DNA of 64,000 nucleotides from Lumbricus rubellus (GCA_945859605.1 OX243822.1:426501-490500); one strand, 5' to 3'; shown: positions 24,238-34,850, counted from the first letter of the stretch. A program made the numbers and translations. Notes: a model not told the origin generated them from the letters alone.

Positions 24238-25379
24238 TACGACGATTTATATGGCGCAGTAACACAGCCATGCCGTTACAAGGGCGCCATACAAAAACAG
24301 CTACACCGGATAAGCCCTAGCGAACAAGTGTGATTTTAGCCTGGCTTTAAAAAGTATAGATGGTCTGAATGTTCAAACGAAGGAAGGAAGTGAACCTGGA
24401 CCCTGGCCTCTGACAGATGGATCCTCTGAGCGAGGTCCTCTCGAACGAAGATATCCGGATATCGAGTTCTGGAGAAGAGATCTTCAAGCGAAGCCAACTG
24501 TTGAGCAGAGAAGGTCGTTCGATTGCGTCGCTACACGAATAATATAATTATATTATACATGTATACACAGATAGACAACTCATCAGCCAATCTATCTATC
24601 ACCACCTCCACCACTACCACCAACAATAACAACACCAACAGCGCCAACAACGAATCACCACCACCATCACTACCATCACTACCACCATCACTACCACCAC
24701 CATCACTACCACCACCAGAACCACCCACACCACCGCAACCACCGCTACCACCATCAGAACCACCACCACCAACACCACCACCAGCTCATCACCACCATCA
24801 CTACCACCATCACTACCCCCACCATCACTACCACCACCAGAACAACCCCCACCACCGCTACCACCGCTACCACCATCAGAACCACCACCACCAGCTCATC
24901 ACCACCATCACTACCACCATCACTACCCCCACCATCACTACCACCACCAGAACAACCCCCACCACCGCTACCACCGCTACCACCATCAGAACCACCACCA
25001 CCAACACCACCACCAGCTCATCACCACCATCACTACCACCATCACTACCACCACCATCACTACCACCACCAGAACCACCCCCACCACCGCTACCACCGCT
25101 ACCACCATCAGAACCACCACCACCACCTCCACCACGTACCACCACCACCAGCTCATCACCATGCACCATGAGTAAACGCACTTGTCTTTTGACTGCGGCC
25201 AACATCAGTTCGTCAACAATAAGGTTTTTGGTTGGAATTGTTCCACCATCACCACTCCCACCTCCTCCTCCTCCTCCACTACCATCTCCTCCTCCTCCTC
25301 CTGTTCCTCTTGATCCACTGGAGCAGATGCTAATGTCTTCCGTATTCTGAGACAGAAACGACATCTCTCTTCTGCGCAT
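19276..25379 (-). CDS. PRD-class (Q50) homeobox transcription factor, four coding exons
   Basis: Exons: 25140-25420 (first Met candidates at 25377-25379 and 25362-25364), 24396-24530, 20168-20556, 19276-19603 (stop 19276-19278). All junctions keep frame, giving 363 residues from the first Met. Residues 1-80 are glycine-rich. The homeodomain follows: [36 protein letters not shown] | [12 protein letters not shown], with the intron after homeodomain position 46 as is typical of PRD genes. Gln at position 50 (WFQN) marks a paired-like factor. FVREDLA and RNRTTF recall Prrx; YPDI and the serine/proline tail also fit Prop1-like genes, so the orthologue is left open. The C-terminus is alanine-, glycine- and proline-rich with four VNHPP repeats. 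No OAR motif is seen. Nuclear DNA-binding regulator by family. Confidence 0.85.
19736..20160. repeat. (CATC)n and (AAGT)n tetranucleotide arrays
   Basis: CATC units at about 19736-19828, then ~310 bp of AAGT/AAGC units to 20160. The array begins only 8 bp past the homeobox exon donor. The AGTA-rich complement reads through as long L/T/Y frames that are artefacts. Confidence 0.95.
20168..20556 (-). CDS. Homeobox exon: end of helix 3 plus C-terminal region
   Basis: Acceptor TTTTTCACATGCAG|GTC, donor GAGAG|GTACAT. Begins [12 protein letters not shown], then poly-Ala, poly-Ser and glycine-rich stretches, ending near SHLQE. A partial copy of this exon lies 50 bp upstream in the intron (20607-20766). 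Confidence 0.88.
20607..20766 (-). pseudogene. Partial tandem duplicate of the homeobox C-terminal exon
   Basis: About 160 bp matching 20199-20364: the encoded [20 protein letters not shown] is conserved, the preceding glycine-rich part is shortened. No acceptor leads into it, and after MRAA the frame diverges and stops. It is therefore probably a non-functional pseudo-exon within the homeodomain-splitting intron. Confidence 0.75.
20820..20873. repeat. (TA)n microsatellite
   Basis: About 54 bp of TA repeat in the homeobox intron. Confidence 0.95.
20989..21835. mobile_element. hAT-type element, non-autonomous, 847 bp
   Basis: Ends CAGTGCTGTCCAAC and GTTGGACAGCACTG are perfect inverted repeats, continued by GGGCCGC motifs at both ends. 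Flanking 8-bp duplication CTCTATGT at 20981-20988 and 21836-21843 is exact. No transposase frame. It lies in the homeobox intron. Confidence 0.9.
22014..22074. repeat. (TA)n microsatellite
   Basis: TA repeat of about 60 bp. Confidence 0.9.
22273..22348 (+). mobile_element. Retroposon 3' tail (GGAGTGCTTCTGAG ... GCGCTATATAAAT)
   Basis: Same tail as at 57725-57800 and 57868-57930, truncated at its 5' side, followed by an A-run and a (TTA)n microsatellite to about 22440. Confidence 0.65.
22585..22735. repeat. AT-rich low-complexity block
   Basis: Interleaved TATATA and TAATATA runs; many short palindromes, no other content seen. Confidence 0.85.
22977..24165. mobile_element. Tc1/mariner-type element without transposase, 1189 bp
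   Basis: Both ends read CAGGGTGCGGCAAAA and abut TA dinucleotides (22975-22976, 24166-24167), the target duplication of Tc1/mariner elements. The terminal inverted repeats are long (~180 bp). On the left the repeat is present twice in tandem, with the block AAAAGTTA(T/A)A(T/C)CACTTTTAGTGAG(G/T) in each. No transposase frame survives. Confidence 0.85.
24168..24237. repeat. (AAT)n microsatellite
   Basis: Follows the mariner right end immediately. Confidence 0.95.
24238..24360 (-). mobile_element. Retroposon 3'-end fragment (CCATATAAATCGTCGTAATT), copy A
   Basis: Matches 52247-52375: AATTACGACGATTTATA, CAGCCATGCCGTTACAAG and GATAAGCCCTAGCGAACAAG are shared. Shorter tails of a related type (CATGGCTGTGTTATGGC) are at 48705-48760 and 57958-58005. 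It lies 36 bp downstream of the homeobox donor at 24396. Confidence 0.65.
24396..24530 (-). CDS. Homeobox exon: homeodomain positions 2-46
   Basis: 135 bp, acceptor TTCGTGTAG|CGACGC, donor GTCCAG|GTTCAC. Encodes helices 1 and 2 and the start of helix 3. Phase 0 at both ends, matching the donor at 25140 (GTG|GTACGT) and the acceptor at 20556. Confidence 0.88.
24595..25139. repeat. (CCA)n / (CAT)n complex trinucleotide repeat
   Basis: Several ~120-bp higher-order blocks of ACCACCATCACTACCACC. It begins at the donor of the first homeobox exon and fills most of that intron. Open frames on both strands are artefacts. Confidence 0.9.
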
Positions 25380-25589
25380 CCAACGCTGCTTCGATGGCAA
25401 ACACAGAAGAATCTCTGTAACTGTAACAGAAGACAAAGGATCCTCATAAATTATTGTAATAACAAAAACGTAGTAATTAAAGTACAGATTATATGACTGA
25501 GCACTGAGCAGTGAGCATTCAGGCAGAGCGTCTGCATGGGTAGTAGCCTATATAAATATCGAAGAGGGCGCTGTGTAGATTACCTCAAT

Positions 25590-25820
25590 GTGGGGCGCGG
25601 TGGTGTAGTGGTGGCGTCGTTGCCTTGGAGCCGGATGGTTCGAGGTTCGAATCCACCTAGCCGCGTAAGGACCTTGCATGGGCAAGTCATTCACTCACAA
25701 TTGCTCAGCGCTTCGGCGTGAAACTCCGTTGCAATGTCCGCTCTGCATTGAGTGCATTCGGGAGCGCCTCTGAGTAGAGAGAGCTTGAAGGGGCGCTATA
25801 ACAAGTGCACATACAAACAA
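25590..25820 (+). mobile_element. tRNA-derived SINE, copy 1
   Basis: Head GTGGGGCGCGGTGGTGTAGTGG (pol III A-box region) with GGTTCGAATCC (B box), middle TTCACTCACAATTGCTCAGCG, and tail GGGAGCGCCTCTGAGTAG ... GGGGCGCTATAACAAGTGCAC. Near-identical full copies are at 36194-36420 and 46735-46955; reverse-orientation copies at 27450-27680 and 34630-34850. Confidence 0.88.
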
Positions 25821-26014
25821 TGTATCATGGACTTCCGCAAAGGTAGCGCATCATGATTATTGAGTTCCTTTGCATTTGGACGAAATGTACAAAAGTAAAA
25901 TCTGTTGAAAACTTAGTTAATTATGCAGCACGATTTTCAGTATGGAAATATATCACCTTACATGCATGCTTACTTTGGTAATTCTTGACCAGTAAACCTA
26001 GATGTGTATATATA

Positions 26015-26053
<39 letters not shown>

Positions 26054-26580
26054 GATATGAACATTCACACATAAGGAAATCCTACAACAGGATATTACTC
26101 CAGTATCAACTTATTTTACTCCCGTATATAAAGCGCAAGACTTGAATTAATTATCTCAATGTGATACTCGAAGTATAGCTGCTCGGAAATTATAAGGTTT
26201 GCAGTCTATGCTCTAATTGCTCTATAGTATAATATTGTCCTCAGTGCCATTGTCTCAAATTGTTTATCTTTGTCTTCAATTGTCTTTTCTTGTATCTCGA
26301 TTGTCTTCAATTGCTCTTCTATTGTCTTGAATTTTCTTTCGCATACACTGTCTTTCCTTGTCCTTCCATTGTCTGTATTTCTTCTTCTATAATTGTCTTC
26401 ACTGTCCATCAATTGCTTTTCACCTTGTCCTCCCTTCTGACAGACCAGTAGTTCCGGATACATATTATATGAACATAATATCTAAATAGACCAATATAGA
26501 CCGACGTAGACTTTTCATAAGAGACAGTGGCTGCTTCGGTGTCATTGCGTTAAATCGCAGAAACAACATTCGTCGTCGCA

Positions 26581-26655
26581 GAAAAAGAAGAAGAAGAAGA
26601 AGAAGAAGAAGAAGAAGAAGAAGAAGAAGAAGGAGGAGGAGGAGGAGGAGGGTAT
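26581..26655. repeat. (GAA)n / (GGA)n repeat
   Basis: AAGAAG then GAGGAG triplets. Confidence 0.95.
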
Positions 26656-26869
26656 GAGGAGGATATGAGGAGGATAAGAGGAGGGGGAAGTGTTGACGGA
26701 TGACATCGAGTCGTGCTAATTGCCACCCATCGAAACCCCCTTCCCCTCTTCCTCCTCCATGTCTCAATGTTCGTCTATCTCTTCGTATATCGATGTCAAC
26801 ACAAAAACTCAAGATCAGGTAACTCATCATGAACACGATTTCGCAGATCCACTTTGGTCGAAATCCTCT

Positions 26870-27320
26870 TAGTCACCGTCCGTCCGTCTCTCCGCCTCTC
26901 CGTCTCTCTGCCCCTCTGTCCTTCTGCCCCTCCGTTCCTCCGTCCCTCTACCCCTCTGCCCCTCTGCCCCCGATCCGTCCACCTCGTAATCGTGTTCTAT
27001 CAAATTGAAAAGCAACAACGTCCACGATCTCATCTGCGCCCATTATTCCCTCCACCATCTCCTCCTCCTCATCCTCCCTTTTCTATTTCTCCCTTTTCTA
27101 TTCCTCCGTTTTCTATTCCTCCCTTTTCTATTCCTCCCTCTTCTCCTCCTCTTCCCATTCTCTTCCATCTCCTTCACCTCCTCGTCCTCTTCCTTTCCTA
27201 GTCCTCCATCTCCTCCTCCTCCTCTTCTCTTTCTTCTCCTCCTCTTTCCCTTCCTTCTCCTTCACCTCCTCGTCCTCTTCCTTTTCCTCGTCTTCTTCCC
27301 GTTCCACACTCCAGGTCCAT
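26870..27320. repeat. Pyrimidine-rich tract
   Basis: CTCCGTC, CCCCTCTG and CTCCTCTTCC repeats; the open frames are S/P/L-rich artefacts. Confidence 0.8.
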
Positions 27321-27449
27321 TCTAAACAGCTTCTCCTATAATTCCTGCCCTCATTCCTTTTCTCAATTAACTGTCCCTCTACAGTACTTATAAGAATTGT
27401 AGGAAAATAACTGAGGGTGTCAGACTATGCATTATGCATGCATGATCAC

Positions 27450-27680
27450 TTGCTATTATAACAGCGTCCCTTCAAGTTTACTACTCAGAGTAGCTACCGA
27501 CTGTATAACAGCACGGGCGCTGAATCTGAGTTTCACGCCGAAGCGCACGAGCAATTGCAAGTGAAGTGTATAGCTATAATTGCTCAGGGTCTCTGCATAG
27601 AAACCGTATCATAGGGATCGAACCCAGACTCTCAAAGCTACAAGGAGGACGACTTGTCCAATCAGCCACATTGACCTACA
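27450..27680 (-). mobile_element. tRNA-derived SINE, diverged reverse copy
   Basis: On the minus strand the order is a degenerate head, GATCCCTATG, AATTGCAAGTG-like middle, then GGGACGCTGTTATAATAGC, the 3' end of the SINE. More diverged than copies 1-3. Confidence 0.55.
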
Positions 27681-28082
27681 TATCAGATCAGTAATTGGTT
27701 CATGGCATGCCACATTGACCTACATATCAGATCAGTCATTGGTTCATTAGGCCTACATGTGTTTCATATCATGACGTCGACATAGATATGAAAATGGACA
27801 GAAATCAACTGGCGGAAGTAAGACATGTCTTCGTCCAATTTCCACGAACAGACTCTCTCCCTGCTTCTCCCTCCCTCCCTCAACCAATCTCCGTCACTCC
27901 CTCTTCCTGTCAACATATATACCCCCTTCCCAACTTCCCCCCTCCCCCCCTCCCTAAAGAACCGCATCCCATCAAAACTGAAATAAAACATTGGAGTCGT
28001 GTGCTCAACATCGTGGCGACATCTATTAACCGGTGCCGACGGAAGCAGGTGTCCGTGGCTTGCTTTCTGCTCATCAATTCGG

Positions 28083-28277
28083 TTAGACCAAGTAACTGAA
28101 TCTCTTCGATGGACAACCAATCTCCCACCACCTCTCCTCCTCTTCCTCCGTGTCGTGATCACCGCTGGACGAGATATAGCTTCCATCGTCATCTTCCTCC
28201 TCTTCAACCTTTTCATCCAATTCCTTCTCATCGTCATCTTCCTCCTCTTCCACATCTAACTTCTTTCTCCGCATCAT
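28083..28277 (-). other. Acidic open frame in a pyrimidine tract
   Basis: 64 residues starting MMRRKKLDVEEEEDDDEKEL. A possible donor (GAGAG|GTGGTG) is present, but its phase does not fit the next downstream homeobox exon. It lies in simple-sequence DNA, so it may be fortuitous. Confidence 0.15.
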
Positions 28278-28615
28278 AGTTTATTCTTCTTTAACTTATT
28301 CGTATTTCCATCATCTTCCTCTTGCTCTTCATCCTTTCCTCTTCAGCTTCCCGTTTCTCAACTTCTTCTGTATCCAACTCCTCTTTCTTTTGCTCCTCCT
28401 TCTCCTCATCCTGCTCCTCCTCATCCACTCCTTTTATACTTGTTCTCATCTATCTTCACATCATCCTGCCCAACGTATTCCTCTTTTCCCACTCCCTCTT
28501 CCTCCTCCTCCTCCTCCTCCTCCTCCTCCTCCCCATCTTTCTCCACATCCTCCTCTTTCCCTCTATCCCCTCTTTCTCCTCTTCCTCTTCATCCATTTCC
28601 ACTTTTTACTACAAA
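28120..28615. repeat. TCC/TCT-rich pyrimidine tract
   Basis: CTCCTCCTCC runs peak at 28498-28533. At 28636-28685 there is an 11-bp GAGATTAAAAC repeat of ~4 copies. Confidence 0.8.
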
Positions 28616-28887
28616 CCTTTTAAATTTTCTTTTCGTCAGCAGACGAGATTAAAACGAGATTAAAACGAGATTAAAACGAGATTCGATCGTAGGCGCTCCC
28701 TGTCGTCAGCTGCGTCGTCGTCATTAAAGACGAACGAAAACTGAAGAATTGCTTTTGATTTCATCTCTTACCTATCCCCGACTAGACATTTTCATCCACA
28801 CCCCACCAGAATTATATCCTTTTCTTTAAACGACTAAGTATAACTAAAAATTATAGACTATATCTCTAACCTTACATACACGCTGTG

Positions 28888-29062
28888 CTAAAAGTGTAAA
28901 AAAAGAAGTGCCTGGACGCCCCTTACCTTTACAAAAGAAGTGTCAGGACGCCTCTTACATTTTCAGGTGTGCTGGCCAAATAAGTGGCAGGACGGCATAG
29001 ATATTTGAAAACAAGTGCCAGGACGCCGTCAATGACCGTCCTGTCACACTTTAAGCCCTGCT
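28888..29062 (-). repeat. Interspersed repeat with 'GGCGTCC..CACTT' units, copy B
   Basis: Minus-strand counterpart of 6712-6845, longer: it carries four GCGTCC/GCCGTCC + CACTT units against three in copy A. Confidence 0.75.
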
Positions 29063-29310
29063 GCAGCTTATACATACACGTTCCTCGAATTTTCATTCAG
29101 GAGTGTTGGACGTTTTTCTGATTTTTACCACGCATGTTCACGATCTCATCCTATGGACCATGGTAGACCCGAAGATATTATACCCATCTGTTTCATTTAT
29201 ATTAGTCTTGATTCTTTCTTTAGCCAATGGCAATTTTTAATAATATTCTTAAACATCGTCGCTCTCCCTAAAGAAAAATCACCACAAAAAAACATTAAAC
29301 GAATACCACC

Positions 29311-29349
29311 ACTACCACCACCACCCCCACCACCACCCCCACCACCACC

Positions 29350-29381
<32 letters not shown>

Positions 29382-29468
29382 CAACAACAACAACCACCAC
29401 CACCACCACCACCCCACCACCACCACCAACAACAACAACAACCACCACCACCACCACCACCACTACCA
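29311..29468. repeat. (CCA)n / (CAA)n trinucleotide repeat
   Basis: Pure triplet repeat; frames are P/T or V/G runs. Confidence 0.95.
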
Positions 29469-29572
29469 CCTTCTGCTTCAATATCTTCACTCTTCTCACA
29501 TCCATCGTCTTTATTAATATCTAGCATCACCAATATTTCTGGTCTTGCAAAGTATGCATGAAAATGCACATA

Positions 29573-30584
29573 CAGGGTGGCCCAAAAAAGTGATAACACG
29601 TCGTAGCAAAGGGTCATTTAATATAATTGAATCAATATAAAGTGTTGTAATTTATTGTCGTATGCCAAGTAGTAAATACGCTACTCATAAAGCATGTTCA
29701 ACGTGTTCCCCTTGCTTCTCAACAACTTTTTGCAAGCGAGAAACACCAACTGATACCATGATACCGCAGCTGAAAAGTTCACGTTCTTGTATGTCTCCTT
29801 TATGGAACGTAATTGCCTTTTCTTTGATTCAACTGAGTAAATACGACCATGTTGAGAATTAACTTGCGTGGCAAAGGTGAATTATCTTTTCGTCTGTAAA
29901 CCAGATGGTTCGTACACTTCTGTCATTAGGAAACCGTTCAAGTAGCTGCTGACTGCGCTGCAAACGTTTCAATTTGCAATTTTCGTTGAGCGTCTGCCCG
30001 ATCACACGCTTGTTCGTTTTCAGTTGTAAATATTGCCTTACAGTACGTTGCACCGACGTCTGTGATGTACCCGTGTCTTTTTGAATTTCCCACGGATTTT
30101 TGAGACTGTGAGGATCATCTTCTTGACTAGTATGACTACAGATCAGCTCACTCACCCGCTCAATGTTCTGTCGTATTCTAGCAGACTTTGGCCGACCACT
30201 TCCGTGTTTACGTTCTGTTGTACCGTCATTATCAATTTATTTAATAACCCGACTGACACTATAGGCTTTGTGTGGAAACTCATTTTTCATTTGCCTTGCA
30301 CTCCAATGTTTCTCAATTCGCAAATTTTTAATCAGAATACGGTCTTTTGTTGTGATTTTTGTCACTCTGGTCAAAATATCTTCAAAACACGCTGAAGTTG
30401 ACGATTGGCAAATAAAAAATTAAAAATGTCGACCGTAAGTTGTCGTAATAATGATGTCATATGACTAAACAGTTAAGTAAGTAAATTAGTGAACTTTTAA
30501 AGCTATTATGGATATAGTATAAACAGATTTGAACTAATTATAGTACATTATACGAGGTGTTATCACTTTTCTTGGGCCACCCTG
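29573..30584 (-). mobile_element. Decayed mariner-like transposon, 1012 bp
   Basis: Ends CAGGGTGGCCCAA(A/G)AAAAGTG in inverted orientation, flanked by TA (29571-29572, 30585-30586). The minus strand carries a broken transposase. It is unrelated in sequence to the element at 22977-24165 beyond the CAGGGTG start. Confidence 0.88.
29859..30395 (-). pseudogene. Degenerate mariner transposase
   Basis: N-terminal part reads TTKDRILIKNLRIEKHWSA, a helix-turn-helix-like start. A stop follows after SVSRVIK, then GSGRPKSARIRQ, TSQTSVQRTVRQYLQL, and FTDEKI, which resembles the first catalytic Asp region (DEK) of mariner transposases. The frame ends soon after at 29859; later catalytic residues are not found. 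At least one stop plus loss of the C-terminal half make it non-functional. Confidence 0.75.
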
Positions 30585-30699
30585 TACACTAGTCTAACAT
30601 ACATAACTGAATACATAACTTTACATGTAATGCATATTGTATATTACATACAAATAATTTTATATGCATCTGCCCATAGCTTCATGCCTATACATAATT

Positions 30700-31240
30700 A
30701 TATTCGTTTTTATATGCAATGCATGTAATATGTATATGTATATGTATATTATACATATTATATAATTATATATATACACGATGTATTTGGTTGAAAAACT
30801 AAAGAGATCTTTTCTTAATTAAGTGTAACACGATTACGTAAACTTTGTTTATTGCGAAGCAGAAGATGGCACCATCCCCATCCCTCCTCCTCCTCCTCTC
30901 TCCTCCTCATCCTCATCCCGAGATGTCTCATCTGCTTCCGTACCAGCAGCAGCAGCAGCAGCAGGAGAGCATCTTCTCCTCCTCCTTCACCGTCATCTCT
31001 TCTTCTTCTTCTTGTTCTTTCCTTCTTGTTCTTCTTCCTCTTCTTCTTTCTTATTCGATCAGATTACAACTAATGAAATCGCCGTTCATCAGCCATTTAA
31101 CTCCCTCAACATATTATATGTATATATATATACATAGCCTATTATATATACATGTATATGTACACATATATATATATATGTATATATGTATATAATTTAT
31201 ATACATATATATATATATAATGCGTATATACATGGAGAGA
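30700..31240. repeat. AT-rich and TCC/TTC low-complexity stretch
   Basis: ATATGTATA runs, a (CAG)6 at about 30945-30963, and TTC/TCC repeats; a (TC)n block follows to about 31315. No gene supported. Confidence 0.6.
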
Positions 31241-31676
31241 AATGTTCATCATGTCTCTCTCTCTCTCCTTCTCCCTGTCTGTCCCTGTCTGTCTCTCTCC
31301 TTCTCTCTCTCTCCTAGACAAGTCTGACTATAATTAATTCCATGTGCATAGGTATACAGTTCATCACAATGATTTCTCGTTTACTTCCCATTTAGGTTAA
31401 TTCCAAATTCATCAACAGCGTAATGATACAGACAAGCCATGGATGGATGATAACAACCGTATTAAATTAATATAATAATTATGGGAAATTGAATCACATC
31501 TCCACCCCAACCGTTTTTAGAAGCCGTTGGATCCGGAGATGTTTTTGCAGGAGTGACAGAAGCCGTGAAGGTCAAAAAGGTCACGGATAGCATTTATATG
31601 AAGAAATGCAGAGCAGGAAATTAATAACATGAAGGTTTTTTCAAAATGAAATTTTCTGTGCGTTTCACTCTGTGTG

Positions 31677-31812
31677 TCATTGCATGGTGGCATTGGTGTC
31701 ATTGGTGCCATTGGTGTCATTCGTGTCATTGGTGTCATTGTGTCATTGATGTCATTGGTATCAATGGTATCATATTGGTGTCATTGGTGTCATTGGTGTC
31801 ATTGGCGTCATT
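31677..31812. repeat. 9-bp tandem repeat (ATTGGTGTC)
   Basis: About 14 imperfect units. Confidence 0.9.
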
Positions 31813-32205
31813 GATGCTTTAGTGTGAACGTGCTTTTATGCACATGAAATAAATTTTAAAAATGTAGTAGCTTATACAGTTAAAAGACAAATAAAAGTGT
31901 TCACGTTGGACAAGTAAGCGACTCGCTTCCGTTGAAAAATTGGCAAAATTATGTTTTCCATTGGGGAGGGCAATAAGTGCTCCTTCTAGCTTTTATGCAC
32001 AGACGTGCCTTCGGGTAAAAACACCCATGCGAGATGATCATGTCGTTGATTGCATTGAATGAATCGACATTAATTTTGGTGATTAGTCATTAATAATAAT
32101 TATTAGGCATAATAATATTAATAATTACCAATAATTATAATTAATCTGCGAAGAGAACACCGGCGCAAGATGTGAACAAGAATAATCGAGTCTCAGCGAA
32201 GCATA

Positions 32206-32218
32206 ATAATCTACACGG

Positions 32219-32277
<59 letters not shown>

Positions 32278-32470
32278 TAATAATAATAATAATAATAATA
32301 ATCTACACGGTATAATTATGTAAAACCACAGTATACTATACATGTAAGTGCTGTAATAATCTACACGGTATAATTCTGTAAAACCACAGTATACTATACA
32401 TGTAAGTGCTGTAATAATCTACACGGTATAATTATGTAAAACCACAGTATACATGTAAGTGCTGTAATAT
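32206..32470. repeat. 58-bp tandem repeat with embedded (AAT)n
   Basis: Unit starts AATCTACACGGTATAATTAT; three near-identical copies at 32300-32470, the last missing 5 bp. A partial unit at 32206-32224 is separated from them by ~75 bp of AAT repeat, so the microsatellite appears to have grown inside one unit. Confidence 0.9.
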
Positions 32471-32934
32471 GCCAAGCAAATTTCTGTCCAGGGTAACGGC
32501 CTCTGTTGTCATAGACCCTGGTCAAAAACCATCCATCCATAGGCTACATGAATAGCATAGGCCTACATAAATTATGCTACAGCCATCAAAACATGATGAT
32601 GAATCTATAAACTAATAACTAAGCTAAATACAAATAAATATAAATATAAAATATAAATAAAATAAATATAAAGACACGCAATTAACCGATAGACTAATAA
32701 ATAACTAAATATAAATAACTAAATAGAAATATAAATAGAAATTACAAAATGTAAATGAAATAACTATAGAGGCTGAGAGGCATGCAATCAACCGTTGCCA
32801 TAATAACCGAATCACAAGGCGTCGATTAAGTTTCCATGCATATTATGGTTTCAAAAAGTTCACTCACCCCGTTGCTTACCTGATCGATCGGTCTTTGAGA
32901 ATGAGGTAAACGACGTTGTAACTTACTGGAATGC

Positions 32935-33035
32935 TCGCAGTTTTCCACAACGACCGCTAGATGCGCGTTTTATAGGAAGCAGTGGGCGTGGTCGACTCGA
33001 CCAATCAGATCGTTCCTGGTTTCTATTGGCTGCCA
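32935..33035. promoter_or_regulatory. Candidate (possibly bidirectional) promoter
   Basis: Minus strand: CCTATAAAACGC (about 32961-32972), with CCAAT motifs in both orientations at about 33000 and 33025. Downstream on the minus strand are three good donors (CCA|GTAAGT, CAG|GTAAGC, GGG|GTGAGT) within 32860-32925. On the plus strand ATG at 33073 opens MLDQWNIRDFMKMQR ending in CGAG|GTAAGC. It may serve the homeobox gene's non-coding 5' exon, a short plus-strand gene, or both. Inference. Confidence 0.4.
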
Positions 33036-34629
33036 GGAACTGCGCGACATTTCGAGGATTCTCGCAGCGCAATGTTGGATCAATGGAATATTCGAGATTT
33101 TATGAAGATGCAGCGAGGTAAGCTTATAATAAAATATAGGGACGATCCAGAGTTGGGCTCTTGCGAACTCCACCAGTGCCAGTCCCAAGCCTGGATAAAG
33201 GAGGAGGGCGACTCTAATCATCTTTGATACGGCAGTGTCGTTAAACATGTAACAAAGATTGTTCTTGGGGCAATGATACTAACAGTTTGGCTGGTTGATT
33301 CCACAATTACATTGTCTGCCTGAAATGATGAAATCCAAAATGTAAATTTAATAATGATTTGTTTCTAAATGATTATCGATCAAGTCAATATGCGTCAATG
33401 CTTTTTACTCCACCTGCCAGGTAGGCTATAGCCTATAGGGTAGGCCTATTATCACCCCTTCCCATACCACCCATCTTTTATGCAGAGGCCAGGGACGACT
33501 CTTCTCTGAACATTGCATCAATTGTCTGTCAGATCTCGGTGAGATTCAGTTGGTTGGATTCTGAACTTCAACGTGTCTGCGTGTGGTCAATGGCGATCGA
33601 AGGCTTTTCCATTCCAGGTCTCTCAGGACCGCATTAAGGCCAGGCACAGCCTATAGGCTAATAGTCCGAGTGCTGTGACTACCGTCCAATGGCTCATTGT
33701 GAGAGCCATACACCGGTCCTATTAATTTTATTAGCGACGGATTACGGCTTGTTCAACAAAATAATCATGTTCTAAATTTATGTTCTCAAAATTAACAATA
33801 GTTAAATAAAGTCAATAATTATTACAAAGCTATCTTCCTTGATAATTTATTGCAGCAAGTCAGCACCGTGTCTATGAAGAAAGCCAGACTATAATACAAT
33901 GAATAAACTGTCGATGTCAAGATTAGCAGTTGAGGGAGAGGACTGGCCACGCGGACATAAATGCTGAGGCTAAGAAGTTATTAGAAATAGGGCCTACATG
34001 ATCTTATTTCTGGCACACACTGCAACGCTAATAATTAATTACCATAATTAGAGACTAATTAATATTAATTACACTGAGTTCTTCTAGGTAGGCAATCACC
34101 CCCACCCCGTCCATCCAGTGGACATACTCAACGAAATGTAATCAATGTTTCTGCTATTGTGGCGCCTCTATTGACAAAATGAATGAATACCTGGCGCTAT
34201 AACATCGCAGGCACAATGTCCACTGTATACACTGCTGACCACTGTCCATTCCCAAACTGACCGTCTTCAAAGAGAGACGCGAAAACAACTTTTCTAATCC
34301 CATTCGTACCAGCAATGTAATTTATACTTTACATGTGTGTCGGTCAGCGGTGAGATCAAAGGCCGCCCACTTCAAAGGCACCGACGACGACGACAACAAC
34401 GACAAAGTGATTATGATCATTGGATGATGATGAGGAGAAATAGACTGGCGCTATATAAAGCGACCATTAGTCAATTGGTTAGAGATGGATGGTCAGAGGA
34501 AGTAAGAATTCAGAGAGACACGTCAAAACGTACATAGACCTATAGTATGTTGGTGACGGTACAGGAAGCGGCGGAGGGAGGGGTCAATTCGACTGATCTC
34601 ATAAGAATAATAACAAATGCATGTTCGTA

Positions 34630-34850
34630 TGCATATGAGCACTTGTTATAGCACCCTTAGAGAAAATTACTCAGAGACGCTCCAGAGTCCAAACTACAGC
34701 GCGGACACTGAATGGGAGTTTCACACTGAAAGGCACGATCAATTGGGAGTGAAGGACTTGCCCAGGGTTCCTACGCGGCGATTTGAGGTGGATTCGAACA
34801 TGCAACCTTCCGGTCCCAAGGCACCGAACATGACCATACACCATTATATT
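34630..34850 (-). mobile_element. tRNA-derived SINE, reverse copy
   Basis: Reverse complement of the SINE: tail first (GAGCACTTGTTATAGC, CAGAGACGCTCC), then CAATTGGGAGTGAAGGAC, and the B-box part GGATTCGAACATGC. Confidence 0.75.

Noticed and set aside
24523..25350. 275-residue plus-strand Pro/Thr/His frame
   Set aside because: Product of the CCA/CAT repeat; antisense to the homeobox gene.
25590..25665. tRNA gene suggested by GGTTCGAATCC and an A-box-like head
   Set aside because: The rest of the cloverleaf is absent and the segment heads a repeated SINE.
30845..31195. Plus-strand frame MAPSPSLLLLLS... with a Gln run
   Set aside because: TCC/CAG/TTC low complexity; no splice context or homology.
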